A stretch of DNA of 64,000 bases, from NCBI GenBank assembly GCA_902489645.1, contig CABUAW010000005.1:7605-71604 (forward strand), given 5' to 3'. Under the pieces are notes generated by a model. It was not told the DNA's origin, made no database searches, and saw nothing but the letters and a program-made list of their open reading frames with translations. Within the stretch, counting starts at the first letter, position 1. Each line of letters starts with the position of its first letter. Both the position numbers and the translations under genes were made by a program. This DNA comes from an uncultured Lachnospiraceae bacterium (GTDB lineage: Bacteria > Bacillota > Clostridia > Lachnospirales > Lachnospiraceae). Below, piece by piece: positions 7,218-16,128 of this stretch.

Positions 7218-8030
7218 TTAGTGGGAAAGATTTCGCCGGGACAGTACATAAGATTGATAGGATATCAAAATCATAAGGCCTGCAGCGGCGGCCAGCCCGA
7301 TGGTCCGTATGACGAAAGAAAGCTCGGTATCAAAATGGAAGGCCTCTGCATATGTAAGCAGTGTTTTTAGAAGGCAGAGCGCCGAGATACAGTATACAGG
7401 GAACGGCACAAAATGGCCCCTCCGATAAAAGCTGTTCAGGACGACTAAGGCACATACAAAGTAAAGACACGTCTGTAAAAGGGTTGGCAATAAAAATCCG
7501 ATGTATGCGTGTAACAGAAGGTTTGAAAACAATGCAGTAAGGAAATAGGCGGCGGCGATAAGACCGGCTTTTTTCTGTGTCAGATTTCCTTTGACCGATA
7601 ATAGAAGGCCGTAAAATAGCAATAGCGTAAGGAGTGCATAACGCAGAATATAAAATACGTTGTAAACGGAAGTAGACAGCGGCGCTTCAACAGATACGGG
7701 TAATAATAAACGGGCAGACAAAATACTCATTAGCAGATAAGCCATTCCGGTAAAGCCATAGAGAGCGGTTTGAATACGTCCAATTTTAGGGGATTCGGCA
7801 ACCGGGCTGTCGGCCGTATATTTTTCCGTTTTTTCGCCGGAAAGCAATTTATCCAGGGAGACATCCAGAATCTCTGATAATTTTTTTGCTGTCAGTAAAT
7901 CCGGATATCGGGCCCCGCACTCCCACCGGGAGACGGCCTGACGGGTCACATAAAGCCCGTTGGCCAGCGTTTGCTGCGTCATTCCTTTTTCTTCTCTTGC
8001 CGCCTTTAATCGTTCACCAAATTCAATCAT
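7218..8030 (-). CDS. XRE-family regulator with C-terminal membrane domain
   Basis: The N-terminal 60 residues form a classical helix-turn-helix domain (ERLKAAREEKGMTQQTLAN, then YVTRQAVSRWECGARYP). After a linker rich in Glu, Lys and Pro (about 65-85) come six to seven hydrophobic segments covering residues 88-260, ending in a short basic tail. This layout, a DNA-binding head tethered to a membrane domain, is common in Firmicutes and is thought to let membrane state or a ligand affect DNA binding. The 270-residue protein lies alone between two terminators and has its own promoter, so it is a single-gene unit. Targets are unknown; the divergent hairpin-rich leader is a candidate. Confidence 0.88.
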   Translation of the reverse strand: MIEFGERLKAAREEKGMTQQTLANGLYVTRQAVSRWECGARYPDLLTAKKLSEILDVSLDKLLSGEKTEKYTADSPVAESPKIGRIQTALYGFTGMAYLLMSILSARLLLPVSVEAPLSTSVYNVFYILRYALLTLLLFYGLLLSVKGNLTQKKAGLIAAAYFLTALFSNLLLHAYIGFLLPTLLQTCLYFVCALVVLNSFYRRGHFVPFPVYCISALCLLKTLLTYAEAFHFDTELSFVIRTIGLAAAAGLMILISYQSYVLSRRNLSH

Positions 8031-8056
8031 AGAATATCAACCACCTTTCACAGCCG

Positions 8057-8085
8057 ATTATACAGTATCCGGTGGAGAATTAAAA
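8057..8085 (-). promoter_or_regulatory. Promoter of the XRE regulator gene
   Basis: Read on the minus strand, TTTTAA (8085-8080), a 17-base spacer and TATAAT (8062-8057) lie 27 bases before the ATG at 8030. An AAAGGTGG ribosome binding site follows. The -10 is perfect, the -35 is weak. Confidence 0.55.
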
Positions 8086-8089
8086 GAAA

Positions 8090-8138
8090 CACCTGTCATA
8101 AGGCGTGTAAACCAAATGGTAACACGCTACGGCAGGTG
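8090..8138. promoter_or_regulatory. Three-tier nested hairpin upstream of XRE promoter
   Basis: CACCTGTC (8090-8097) pairs with GGCAGGTG (8131-8138, one wobble), then GCGTGT (8103-8108) with ACACGC (8122-8127), then ACCA with TGGT (8111-8120). The three stems nest on one axis. There is no T run in either direction. It lies immediately upstream of the XRE -35 and downstream of the pyrophosphatase terminator. Confidence 0.5.
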
Positions 8139-8149
8139 CAAAGATATTA

Positions 8150-8194
8150 AAAAAGCAGTCAACCATAGATAGTATCTATAGCCGACTGCTTTTT
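8150..8194 (-). terminator. Terminator of the pyrophosphatase gene
   Basis: AAAAAGCAGTC (8150-8160) pairs with GACTGCTTTTT (8184-8194), with an inner ATAGAT/ATCTAT stem (8165-8179). On the minus strand the hairpin ends in a run of T, 17 bases after the hppA stop. It would also work on the plus strand. Confidence 0.8.
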
Positions 8195-8211
8195 AAAAGT
8201 CTCAATTATTA

Positions 8212-10194
8212 TTACAGTAATCCGCCAATCTGAAGGAAGAGCGGTGCGAATACAAGTGCAACGATGGTCATCAATTTAATCAGGATGTTGATGGATGGTC
8301 CTGAAGTATCCTTGAATGGGTCGCCGACTGTATCACCAACAACGGCTGCTTTGTGAGCTTCGCTTCCTTTGCCGCCGTGATGGCCGCCTTCGATATATTT
8401 CTTGGCATTATCCCATGCACCACCGGAGTTGGACATGAAGATAGCCATAAGAACACCAGTAATCAGGGCGCCTACCAGAAGTCCGCCAAGGGCTTCAACG
8501 CCAAGAAGAATACCAACGACGATTGGTACAACAACAGCCATGATACCTGGAACATACATTTCTTTCAGGGAAGCCTGAGTAGAAATGGCAACGCAGGTTG
8601 TGTAGTCCGGACGGTCCGTACCTTTTAAGATACCTGGTTTTTCACGGAACTGACGGCGAACCTCTTCAATCATCTTGTAAGCGGCTTTGGAAACGGATTC
8701 CATAGTCAGAGCGGAGAAGAGGAATGTCAAAGTACCGCCGATAAATACACCGATAACCACACGGGCATCAAGAACATTGATAGCGTCTAAATCTACGGCT
8801 TCAGAGTAGGATACAAACAGTGCCAGTGCTGTTAAAGCAGCGGAACCGATGGCGAAACCTTTACCCATGGCAGCAGTTGTATTACCTACGGAGTCGAGCT
8901 TATCTGTAATCTCACGAACAGATTCATCCAGACCGGACATCTCTGCGATACCGCCGGCATTATCTGCGATTGGGCCGTAAGCGTCGATGGCAACAGTGAT
9001 ACCTGTGGTGGACAGCATACCAACGGCTGCTAAAGCGATACCATAGAGGCCAACCAGTTCGTAAGAAATGAAGATACCAACACAAATCAGTAAAATCGGA
9101 ACAACGGTGGACTGCATACCAACGGCCAGACCGCTGATGATAGTCGTAGCGGAACCTGTTTCAGACTGCTGTGCAATCTTTTTAACGAAACGGTATTCAT
9201 CGGAAGTATAAATCTCAGTAACAACACCGATTAATACGCCGACAAGAAGTCCGGCAATAACAGCCAGAGCTACATTAAAGCCGCCGAACATGGTTTTACT
9301 TAAAATAATCGTAATGATAATAACGATTGCGGTAGCGCCGTACTCGCCGCGCTTCAAAGCGGCATGCGGATTCGTTGCATTGCCGGCTTTAACGACAAAA
9401 GTACCGAGGATTGCAGCGATAACACCGCCGCCGGCCAGAAGTAATGGGAATAAAATACCCGTTTGGCCGTAGTAAGTTAAACCGAGAGTCATTGCAGAAA
9501 TGATGGAACCGACATAGGATTCAAAAAGGTCGGCGCCCATACCGGCAACGTCACCAACGTTATCACCAACGTTATCGGCGATAACTGCAGGGTTTCTCGG
9601 GTCATCTTCAGGGATTCCGGCTTCTACCTTACCAACAAGGTCAGCGCCAACGTCCGCAGCTTTTGTGTAAATACCGCCGCCGACACGGGCAAACAGAGCG
9701 ATGGAAGAAGCGCCTAAACTGAATCCGAAAAGGATGTCTGCATTTCCGGTAAGTACATAGATGATACTGATACCGAAAAGACCGAGGCCGACAACGGCCA
9801 GACCCATAACGCTACCACCGGAAAATGCAACAGAAAGAGCGGCATTCATACCGGAATTCATAGCAGCGCTTGTCGTGCGCACATTTGCTTTTGTGGCAGC
9901 GCCCATACCGAGATAACCGGCCAGAACGGAAAAAATACTGCCGACAAGGAAGCAGATGGCTGTCATCCAGTTCGACAAACCAAGTCCGATGACAACAAAC
10001 ATAACAGCAACAAAAATCAGGAGCACTTTGTATTCTGACATAAGGAAGGCTCTTGCGCCTTCGGCGATAGCTCCTGCGATTTCCTTCATACGGTCATTTC
10101 CCGCGTCTTTTTTGCCAATGGATGAAGATGTTGCAATGGCAAAAAGGAGGGCGAGGATTCCGATGACAGGAACAACCATAAGGAAGTTTTCCAT
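8212..10194 (-). CDS. hppA: Membrane-bound ion-translocating pyrophosphatase
   Basis: A 660-residue polytopic protein of the H+/Na+-pumping pyrophosphatase family, with about 16 membrane segments. The substrate loop is intact: [13 protein letters not shown], then [19 protein letters not shown], with a second acidic loop near the end ([15 protein letters not shown]). It hydrolyses PPi and exports Na+ and/or H+, recovering energy from biosynthetic PPi in anaerobes. The sequence [10 protein letters not shown] has Ala where K+-independent enzymes have Lys, so by established family rules this should be a K+-dependent enzyme, the group that includes the Na+ pumps. The start ATG at 10194 follows AAGGGGGAA. 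It is monocistronic, ending in a strong terminator. Confidence 0.97.
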   Translation of the reverse strand: MENFLMVVPVIGILALLFAIATSSSIGKKDAGNDRMKEIAGAIAEGARAFLMSEYKVLLIFVAVMFVVIGLGLSNWMTAICFLVGSIFSVLAGYLGMGAATKANVRTTSAAMNSGMNAALSVAFSGGSVMGLAVVGLGLFGISIIYVLTGNADILFGFSLGASSIALFARVGGGIYTKAADVGADLVGKVEAGIPEDDPRNPAVIADNVGDNVGDVAGMGADLFESYVGSIISAMTLGLTYYGQTGILFPLLLAGGGVIAAILGTFVVKAGNATNPHAALKRGEYGATAIVIIITIILSKTMFGGFNVALAVIAGLLVGVLIGVVTEIYTSDEYRFVKKIAQQSETGSATTIISGLAVGMQSTVVPILLICVGIFISYELVGLYGIALAAVGMLSTTGITVAIDAYGPIADNAGGIAEMSGLDESVREITDKLDSVGNTTAAMGKGFAIGSAALTALALFVSYSEAVDLDAINVLDARVVIGVFIGGTLTFLFSALTMESVSKAAYKMIEEVRRQFREKPGILKGTDRPDYTTCVAISTQASLKEMYVPGIMAVVVPIVVGILLGVEALGGLLVGALITGVLMAIFMSNSGGAWDNAKKYIEGGHHGGKGSEAHKAAVVGDTVGDPFKDTSGPSINILIKLMTIVALVFAPLFLQIGGLL

Positions 10195-10234
10195 AATAAT
10201 TTCCCCCTTGTTAAAAATATGAAATTGTTATAGC

Positions 10235-10253
10235 ACTCTAATATTTTTAGAGT
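10235..10253. promoter_or_regulatory. Small palindrome in hppA upstream region
   Basis: ACTCTA (10235-10240) and TAGAGT (10248-10253) form a six-base inverted repeat about 40 bases before the hppA start, in an AT-rich stretch expected to hold the promoter. It may be an operator or a leader hairpin; evidence is only the symmetry and position. Confidence 0.3.
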
Positions 10254-10339
10254 ATAGTTTAGCTTACCAGAAAATGGAGAAATATTCAATAATTGTTAAA
10301 AATGTACCAAAAAAAATACATGAAAATACACTATTTTCG

Positions 10340-10804
10340 TCATTTTCGTCCTTTACCGGTCATATGTTCAATGGATATTTCCACAATATCTGCTTCGGAA
10401 GCGGATTTTTCGATATATTTCCGTCCTGCTTCGATAAAATCCGGTGAATATTTTTCAACCAATTTGAGTAACGGCTCCTTTTTTGCATCTTCCTCTAAAC
10501 GGCGGGCCTTGCCGAAAACAACGGCGCTTTCGTATTTCGTGCTGAATTTGGACGGAAGCAGTTCCGTTTTTCCCACAACGGTAAAGCATACATTGGCATT
10601 ATTCCCAATATTCTCTAATTTAAGACCGGCATTTTTCGCACAGTGAAAATAAATGCATCCGTTAAAATAAACGTAATTTACCGGGACGCCGTAAGGTGAG
10701 CCGTCCCTGCATACGGTAGATAAAATGCCGTACTCGCCGCGCTCCAGAACACGGAGGGTTTCTCCGTCATTTAATTGACGGTCTTTGCGTCTCATTTCTT
10801 TCAT
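10340..10804 (-). CDS. Pyridoxamine 5'-phosphate oxidase-like flavin-binding protein (NimA-like)
   Basis: A 154-residue split-barrel flavin-binding protein. The start MRRKDRQLND, the segment RGEYGILSTVCRDGSPYGVPVNYVY and the strand CIYFHCAKNAGLKLENI match the NimA/PdxH-like family, in which FMN or a related cofactor is bound at the dimer interface. The tail EISIEHMTGKGRK is also typical. Members reduce small substrates or merely bind flavin or haem; a few named Nim proteins are linked to nitroimidazole tolerance, but this sequence alone does not justify that claim. It is a single gene, divergent from pyrH, with AAAGGAGAGA before the ATG. A start nine bases downstream (MRRKD) is possible. Confidence 0.88.
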   Translation of the reverse strand: MKEMRRKDRQLNDGETLRVLERGEYGILSTVCRDGSPYGVPVNYVYFNGCIYFHCAKNAGLKLENIGNNANVCFTVVGKTELLPSKFSTKYESAVVFGKARRLEEDAKKEPLLKLVEKYSPDFIEAGRKYIEKSASEADIVEISIEHMTGKGRK

Positions 10805-10889
10805 CCTGCTGTCTCTCCTTTTGTTTTATCTGATAAAATTTAATGTAGCCCATATGATTCCGTTTTTCAAGGTTTTATTTGAAAAAAAT

Positions 10890-10918
10890 TTGAAAGAGGC
10901 GCTAAGAAGCAAAATAAT
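10890..10918 (+). promoter_or_regulatory. Likely promoter of pyrH operon
   Basis: TTGAAA (10890-10895), a 17-base spacer and AATAAT (10913-10918) lie about 50 bases before the pyrH start, in the only sizeable gap before this operon. Confidence 0.4.
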
Positions 10919-10967
10919 AGTAGAAAAAATGGATATTTTATGATAGATTATTTATGAGGTGTTTAAA

Positions 10968-11681
10968 ATGAAAAACATGAAGCGTATTTTACTAAAATTA
11001 AGCGGGGAAGCTCTTTCGGGGGAAAAAGGGTTTGGCTTTGATGAAGCCACATGTCTGGAAGTTGGACGCCAGGTGAAAGAGATTACCGATAAAGGCACGC
11101 AGGTAGCTATTGTTATCGGCGGCGGCAATTTCTGGAGAGGAAGAAACAGCAGCAAGATTATTGAACGGACAAAGTCAGACCAGATTGGAATGCTCGGAAC
11201 CGTGATGAATTGTATTTATGTTTCGGAAATTTTCCGGACACTGGGGATGGCTACGGAGGTATTTACGCCTTTTGTCTGCGGTGCGTTTACGGAGCTGTTT
11301 TCAAAGGATAAAGCGATGGCCGCGCTTTCCGAAGGGAAGGTTGTTTTCTTTGCCGGAGGTACGGGACATCCGTATTTTTCGACAGACACGGGAACGACGC
11401 TGAGAGCTATTGAAATTGAGGCGGATGCGATTCTGCTGGCCAAAGCTATCGACGGCGTTTACGACAAAGACCCGAAGGTATATCCGGATGCGGTGAAGTA
11501 TGATACGGTGAGCATCCAGCAGGTGGTTGACCAGAGACTGCAGGTGGTCGATTTGACGGCCACTATCATGTGCCTGGAAAATCATATGCCGATGGTTGTT
11601 TTCGGATTGAATGAGAAGGATAGTATTATAGAAACCTTATATGGGAAATTTAACGGCACTTATGTGACCGTGGATGAATGA
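10968..11681 (+). CDS. pyrH: UMP kinase
   Basis: Phosphorylates UMP to UDP with ATP, the hexameric bacterial enzyme of the amino acid kinase fold, in pyrimidine nucleotide synthesis. Visible motifs are RILLKLSGEAL at the N-terminus, VIGGGNFWRGR, the Asp-rich KSDQIGMLGTVMN segment and AKAIDGVYDKDPK near residue 160. ATG 10968 is preferred because GAGG lies eight bases upstream; a GTG at 10959 would overlap that ribosome binding site. Length, 237 residues, is typical. It heads a long co-directional run that continues with frr 25 bases downstream, the standard Firmicutes order. Confidence 0.98.
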   Translation: MKNMKRILLKLSGEALSGEKGFGFDEATCLEVGRQVKEITDKGTQVAIVIGGGNFWRGRNSSKIIERTKSDQIGMLGTVMNCIYVSEIFRTLGMATEVFTPFVCGAFTELFSKDKAMAALSEGKVVFFAGGTGHPYFSTDTGTTLRAIEIEADAILLAKAIDGVYDKDPKVYPDAVKYDTVSIQQVVDQRLQVVDLTATIMCLENHMPMVVFGLNEKDSIIETLYGKFNGTYVTVDE

Positions 11682-11706
11682 TAAATAATTTGGGAGGATT
11701 TCAGAC

Positions 11707-12261
11707 ATGGATGAAAGAATACAAGTTTATGAGACAAAGATGAAAAAAACATTGGAGAGCCTGGAAAGAGATTATCTATCCATCCGTGCCGGACGCGCAA
11801 ATCCGCATGTTCTGGACAAGCTGGTGGTAGACTATTACGGAACGCCGACGCCGATTCAGCAGGTGGGGAATATTACGGTCCCGGAAGCACGGGTGATTTT
11901 AATCCAGCCATGGGAATCCAAACTGATTAAAGCGATTGAAAAAGAAATCATGGCTTCGGATATCGGTATCACACCAAGTAACGACGGTAAAGCGATTCGT
12001 CTTGTGTTCCCTGAACTTACGGAGGAACGCCGTAAAGAGCTTGCAAAGGATGTTAAGAAAAAAGGCGAGGCTGCAAAGGTAGCCGTCCGTAATATCCGTC
12101 GTGACGCCAATGACGCATTAAAGAAATGGAGCAAGGCCAAAGAAATATCTGAAGACGAAGCAGACGATTTGGAAAAATCTGTTCAGAAAATTACAGATAA
12201 ATTCATTGCTGAAGTGGATAAGGCTGTAGAGACAAAGACAAAAGAAGTGCTTACCGTATAA
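11707..12261 (+). CDS. frr: Ribosome recycling factor
   Basis: A 184-residue protein with the full ribosome recycling factor pattern: SIRAGRANPHVLDKL near the start, YYGTPTPIQQVGNITVPEAR, and the ELTEERRKELAKDVKKKGE helix of the three-helix bundle. It acts with EF-G to split the post-termination 70S ribosome. GGGAGG lies upstream of the ATG, and the gene follows pyrH, as in most bacteria. A hairpin after the gene may reduce transcription into uppS. Confidence 0.98.
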   Translation: MDERIQVYETKMKKTLESLERDYLSIRAGRANPHVLDKLVVDYYGTPTPIQQVGNITVPEARVILIQPWESKLIKAIEKEIMASDIGITPSNDGKAIRLVFPELTEERRKELAKDVKKKGEAAKVAVRNIRRDANDALKKWSKAKEISEDEADDLEKSVQKITDKFIAEVDKAVETKTKEVLTV

Positions 12262-12289
12262 GTGCATCGTGATAAAACAAAACGAGAGG

Positions 12290-12314
12290 GAGGTTGTCGG
12301 ATTTCGGCAGCCTC
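12290..12314 (+). terminator. Weak attenuator-like hairpin between frr and uppS
   Basis: GAGGTTGTC (12290-12298) can pair with GGCAGCCTC (12306-12314), with two wobbles, around a seven-base loop, followed by the pyrimidine-rich TTCCTGTTC. The tail has few T, so at most partial termination is expected within this operon. Confidence 0.35.
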
Positions 12315-12352
12315 TTCCTGTTCATTACAGATTTGAAAATAAGGAGATTTAT

Positions 12353-13078
12353 ATGCAGAGAGAAATTGACGGGGAACTTTTGGAAGTTCCGAACCATGTG
12401 GCGATTATTCTGGACGGCAACGGCCGATGGGCCAAAAAGCGAATGATGCCGAGAAATTACGGGCATGCTCAGGGAAGTAAGACTGTCGAGCAGATTTGCG
12501 AGGATGCCTGGAACCTGGGAATTAAGTATCTGACAGTTTATGCTTTTTCTACGGAGAACTGGAAACGTCCGCAGAAGGAAGTAGACGCATTGATGAAGCT
12601 GCTTCGTTCTTATTTAAAAGATTGTATTAAACGGACAACAAAAAACAATATGCGTGTTCGGGTTATCGGAGATAAGACCGGACTGAGTTCGGATATTCGG
12701 GAGGCCATTGAAGAGCTGGAACGGGTTTCGGCCGTAAATACCGGACTGAATTTTACCATTGCCATAAACTACGGCAGCCGGGATGAGATGCGCCGGGCGA
12801 TGGTTCGTATGACAAAGGATGTGGAGGAAGGAAAGATTAAATCCGAAGATGTGACGGAAGAGCTGTTCAACAGCTATCTGGACACATGGGATATTCCTGA
12901 CCCGGATTTATTGATTCGTACCAGCGGAGAACAGCGCCTGTCCAATTTTTTGCTCTGGCAGTTGGCCTACACAGAATTTCTGTTCATGGAGGTATTGTGG
13001 CCGGATTTCAATAGAAATGAATTAGTCCGTGCTATTCGTCAATATAATGGAAGAGAGCGTCGTTTCGGCGGCATCTAA
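12353..13078 (+). CDS. uppS: Undecaprenyl-diphosphate synthase (isoprenyl transferase)
   Basis: Makes the C55 carrier lipid precursor for cell-wall synthesis by adding isopentenyl units to farnesyl diphosphate. The cis-prenyltransferase signatures are present: HVAIILDGNGRWAKKR (catalytic Asp in DGNGRWA), YLTVYAFSTENWKRP, and near the end LLIRTSGEQRLSNFLLWQ and FMEVLWPDF. The start at ATG 12353 is chosen over an in-frame ATG at 12269 because AAGGAG lies just upstream and homologues begin near this point; the product is then 241 residues. It links the DXP-pathway genes that follow to envelope lipid production. Confidence 0.97.
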   Translation: MQREIDGELLEVPNHVAIILDGNGRWAKKRMMPRNYGHAQGSKTVEQICEDAWNLGIKYLTVYAFSTENWKRPQKEVDALMKLLRSYLKDCIKRTTKNNMRVRVIGDKTGLSSDIREAIEELERVSAVNTGLNFTIAINYGSRDEMRRAMVRMTKDVEEGKIKSEDVTEELFNSYLDTWDIPDPDLLIRTSGEQRLSNFLLWQLAYTEFLFMEVLWPDFNRNELVRAIRQYNGRERRFGGI

Positions 13079-13089
13079 GGAGGGATACT

Positions 13090-13899
13090 ATGTTCTGGAC
13101 ACGATTAGCCAGCGGCATTGTTTTGGTTATTGTGGCGGTTCTCACAATTATGGCCGGCGGAAATATATGGTTTGCCCTTGTATCCCTGTTGTCCCTGATT
13201 GGTCTGTATGAACTGTATAAAACAATGAAGATTGAAAAAACGCTTCTGGGATACGTGGGATACGCCGTAACGGTGGTCTATTGCGTTTTGCTCCATCAGG
13301 GCTTTGCGGGAAGCACAAGCCTGGCTATGGTTGGCGGTTTGTTAGTGATTTGCGCCATCTATGTTTTTACCTTTCCAAAATTTAAAGCCCATGCGGTGGC
13401 TTTTGCGGTATTTGGCATGATTTATGTGCCGGTGCTGATGATGCATTTGTATCAGGTACGGGAACTGCCGGACGGTTTATTTATTATCCCGTTGGTATTT
13501 TTGAGCGCCTGGGGCAATGATACCTGCGCTTACTGTGTCGGTATGCTGATTGGAAAGCACAAGATGACGCCGAAACTCAGTCCGAAAAAGAGTGTGGAAG
13601 GCCTGATTGGAGGCATTGTCGGCGCGGCTCTGCTGGGAATGGCCTATGGCGCTCTGGCCGGAAGTCATCTGCCGTCCCTGGGGAATGCGGTCGCGGCCTG
13701 CGGCGTTATCTGCGGTGTCGGTGCGGTCATTGCTGTTGTCGGGGACCTGACGGCCTCCGCCATCAAGCGGGATACGGGTATAAAAGACTATGGCAAGCTG
13801 ATTCCGGGCCATGGGGGCGTACTGGACCGGTTTGACAGTATTTTATTTACGGCGCCGGTTGTTTATTTTCTGGCCGTTTATTTTGGAGCCGCTCTTTAA
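13090..13899 (+). CDS. cdsA: Phosphatidate cytidylyltransferase (CDP-diglyceride synthase)
   Basis: An integral membrane enzyme converting phosphatidate and CTP to CDP-diacylglycerol, the branch point of phospholipid synthesis. About eight hydrophobic segments cover its 269 residues. The family signature is near the C-terminus: SAIKRDTGIKDYGKLIPGHG followed by GVLDRFDS, containing the metal-binding Asp residues. It starts 11 bases after uppS with AAGGAGGG before the ATG, and dxr follows after 35 bases; this order is standard in Firmicutes. Confidence 0.96.
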   Translation: MFWTRLASGIVLVIVAVLTIMAGGNIWFALVSLLSLIGLYELYKTMKIEKTLLGYVGYAVTVVYCVLLHQGFAGSTSLAMVGGLLVICAIYVFTFPKFKAHAVAFAVFGMIYVPVLMMHLYQVRELPDGLFIIPLVFLSAWGNDTCAYCVGMLIGKHKMTPKLSPKKSVEGLIGGIVGAALLGMAYGALAGSHLPSLGNAVAACGVICGVGAVIAVVGDLTASAIKRDTGIKDYGKLIPGHGGVLDRFDSILFTAPVVYFLAVYFGAAL

Positions 13900-13934
13900 G
13901 AGGCCGCAGGTCAGGCAAAAGTGAGGTAAAACAG

Positions 13935-15080
13935 ATGAAAAAGATTGTGCTTTTGGGGTCTACCGGTTCCATTGGAACCCAGACCCTGGATGTTGTGCGT
14001 CATTATAAAAATGATTTTCAGGTGACGGCTCTGGCCGCCGCATCAAATATCGAAAAACTCGAAGAACAGATTCGTGAATTTAAGCCGAAGCTGGCCGTTG
14101 TTTTCCGCGAGGATAAAGCGAAGGCGCTGAGGGAAAAAATCAGCGACCTTCCGGTGGCGGTGCTGGCCGGTATGGATGGACTTCTGGCAGCGGCCGTGGA
14201 GCCGTCCGCGGACATTGTACTGACGGCGGTTGTCGGTATGATTGGCATACGGCCGACCATTGCGGCCATTGAAGCCGGAAAGGATATCGCCCTGGCCAAT
14301 AAGGAAACGCTTGTAACGGCGGGACATCTCATTATGCCGCTGGCAAGAAAAAAGGGTGTGAAAATACTTCCGGTAGACAGTGAACATTCGGCGATTTTCC
14401 AGTCTTTACAGGGAGAAAACCGGGGACAGATTCATAAAATATTATTGACGGCCTCCGGCGGCCCTTTCCGGGGAAAGAGCCTTAAAGATTTGGCAAATGT
14501 TCAGGTGGAGGATGCCCTGAAGCATCCGAACTGGGTCATGGGCCGTAAAATTACCATTGACTCGGCGACCATGGTCAATAAGGGTCTGGAGGTTATCGAA
14601 GCCCGCTGGCTGTTTGATGTGGGACTGGATAAGATTCAGGTTGTCGTTCACCCGGAGAGCGTCGTTCATTCCGCCGTAGAATTTGAGGATTCGGCGGTCA
14701 TCGGACAGCTTGGGACGCCGGATATGCGGCTTCCGATTCAGTATGCCTTATTTTATCCGGACAGAAAGCCTTTAGGCGGTGAATGGCTGGATTTATTTAA
14801 GCTGGGAACGCTGCATTTTGAGGCGCCGGACCCGGAAGTCTTTAAGGGGCTTAAACTGGCATACAGGGCGTTGGAAATCGGCGGTTCTATGACGACGGTC
14901 TTTAATGCGGCCAATGAACGGGCGGTGGCAAAATTTTTAGACAAAAAAATCAGATTTTTAGATATACCAGAAATTATTGGGGAGGCTATGGAAAAACACA
15001 CTGCAATAAAATCTCCGTCGCTGGAAGAGATTCTGGACACGGAGAAGGCAGCTTATGAATTTATCGAAAGCAGGTGGTAG
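13935..15080 (+). CDS. dxr: 1-deoxy-D-xylulose 5-phosphate reductoisomerase
   Basis: Second enzyme of the DXP (MEP) isoprenoid pathway; rearranges and reduces DXP to MEP with NADPH. The N-terminal Rossmann motif GSTGSIGTQTLDVV is clear, as are ANKETLVTAG, the metal-binding PVDSEHSAIFQ, LTASGGPFRG, and MGRKITIDSATMVNKGLE. Length 381 is usual. It overlaps the frame of the following protease gene if that gene starts at its ATG. With ispG 1 kb downstream it shows that this organism makes isoprenoids by the MEP route, feeding the uppS product. Confidence 0.98.
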   Translation: MKKIVLLGSTGSIGTQTLDVVRHYKNDFQVTALAAASNIEKLEEQIREFKPKLAVVFREDKAKALREKISDLPVAVLAGMDGLLAAAVEPSADIVLTAVVGMIGIRPTIAAIEAGKDIALANKETLVTAGHLIMPLARKKGVKILPVDSEHSAIFQSLQGENRGQIHKILLTASGGPFRGKSLKDLANVQVEDALKHPNWVMGRKITIDSATMVNKGLEVIEARWLFDVGLDKIQVVVHPESVVHSAVEFEDSAVIGQLGTPDMRLPIQYALFYPDRKPLGGEWLDLFKLGTLHFEAPDPEVFKGLKLAYRALEIGGSMTTVFNAANERAVAKFLDKKIRFLDIPEIIGEAMEKHTAIKSPSLEEILDTEKAAYEFIESRW

Positions 15081-16113
15081 CTTGGGAATTATTGTAGCTC
15101 TGATTGTATTCAGCATTATTATTTTATTTCATGAATTCGGGCACTTTCTTCTGGCTAAGAAAAATGGTGTCGGCGTCACTGAATTTGCTCTTGGCATGGG
15201 GCCGATTTTATTCAGCTTTAAGCGGGGCGAGACGGTTTATGCGCTTAAAGCGCTGCCCCTGGGCGGTTCCTGCGCCATGGTCGGTGAGGATACCGATGAA
15301 ACGGGAGTAAATTCCTTTAATTCCAAAAGTGTATGGCAGCGCTTTCAGGTCATTGTCGCCGGGCCTTTATTTAATTTTATTCTGGCTTTTGTCTTTGCGC
15401 TGATTCTTGTCGGTATTATCGGTTATGATACGCCGTCAGTTTATAAAGTTGAGGAAAATGGCCCGGCCTGGGCGGCCGGTATCCGTGACGGCGATATCAT
15501 CAAAGAGGTAAATGGGCGAAAGGTCCATATGTATAAGGAATTTCGAACAGAGGTGCTGATGAATTCGGACGGTGCGCCGATGGAAATGGTTTTGGAACGC
15601 AACGGCAATACGTACCGGACGACAGTCACGCCGGAATTGAGCGGCGACGGCACTTATAAAATTCAGATTTATGGCGGAACTTATGAGCGGACGGGTGTGC
15701 TGGATACGTTAAAGTACGGTATTTTTGAAGTTCGCTACTGGATAACGACGACGGCCCGGAGTCTTGGCAAGCTTGTCACAGGACAGGTATCGGCCAATGA
15801 GTTGTCCGGCCCGGTGGGGATTGTGGATATGATTGACGATACCTATCAGGAGGCCAAAAGCTATGGTTGGCTGGACGTCCTTTTAAATATGATGAATATT
15901 TGTATTTTGCTGAGCGCCAATCTGGGCGTGGTCAATTTACTGCCGATTCCGGCGCTGGACGGGGGTCGCATCCTGTTTTTGATTGTGGAAGCGGTGCGCG
16001 GAAAGCCCCTGCCGCCGGAAAAGGAAGGCTGGGTACACACCATTGGTTTTGCCTTTTTAATGGTTCTTATGGTATTTATTCTTTATAACGATATACACAA
16101 ACTGCTGCTGTAG
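15055..16113 (+). CDS. rseP: Site-2 membrane metalloprotease, RseP/RasP family
   Basis: An intramembrane zinc protease. The active-site motif HEFGH sits in the first helix, the PDZ domain spans roughly residues 130-200 (ENGPAWAAGIRDGDIIKEVNG), and the second catalytic motif is NLLPIPALDGGR in a late helix. Such enzymes cleave anti-sigma factors and leftover signal peptides within the membrane. Start choice is uncertain: ATG 15055 overlaps dxr by 26 bases and has GGAGAAGG upstream, while TTG 15082 directly follows AGGTGG and gives the usual N-terminus (GIIVALIVFSIIILFHEF). The gene lies in its normal place between dxr and ispG. Confidence 0.95.
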   Translation: MNLSKAGGSLGIIVALIVFSIIILFHEFGHFLLAKKNGVGVTEFALGMGPILFSFKRGETVYALKALPLGGSCAMVGEDTDETGVNSFNSKSVWQRFQVIVAGPLFNFILAFVFALILVGIIGYDTPSVYKVEENGPAWAAGIRDGDIIKEVNGRKVHMYKEFRTEVLMNSDGAPMEMVLERNGNTYRTTVTPELSGDGTYKIQIYGGTYERTGVLDTLKYGIFEVRYWITTTARSLGKLVTGQVSANELSGPVGIVDMIDDTYQEAKSYGWLDVLLNMMNICILLSANLGVVNLLPIPALDGGRILFLIVEAVRGKPLPPEKEGWVHTIGFAFLMVLMVFILYNDIHKLLL

Positions 16114-16128
16114 GGGGAGGCGTGTTCG

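Noticed and set aside
10340..10804. Nitroimidazole resistance gene (nim)
   Set aside because: Only general NimA-like fold similarity is visible; most members of the family have no resistance role.
15861..16088. Overlapping short frames on both strands within rseP, ispG and polC
   Set aside because: They are shadows created by high-GC third positions of the real genes, with no start signals.
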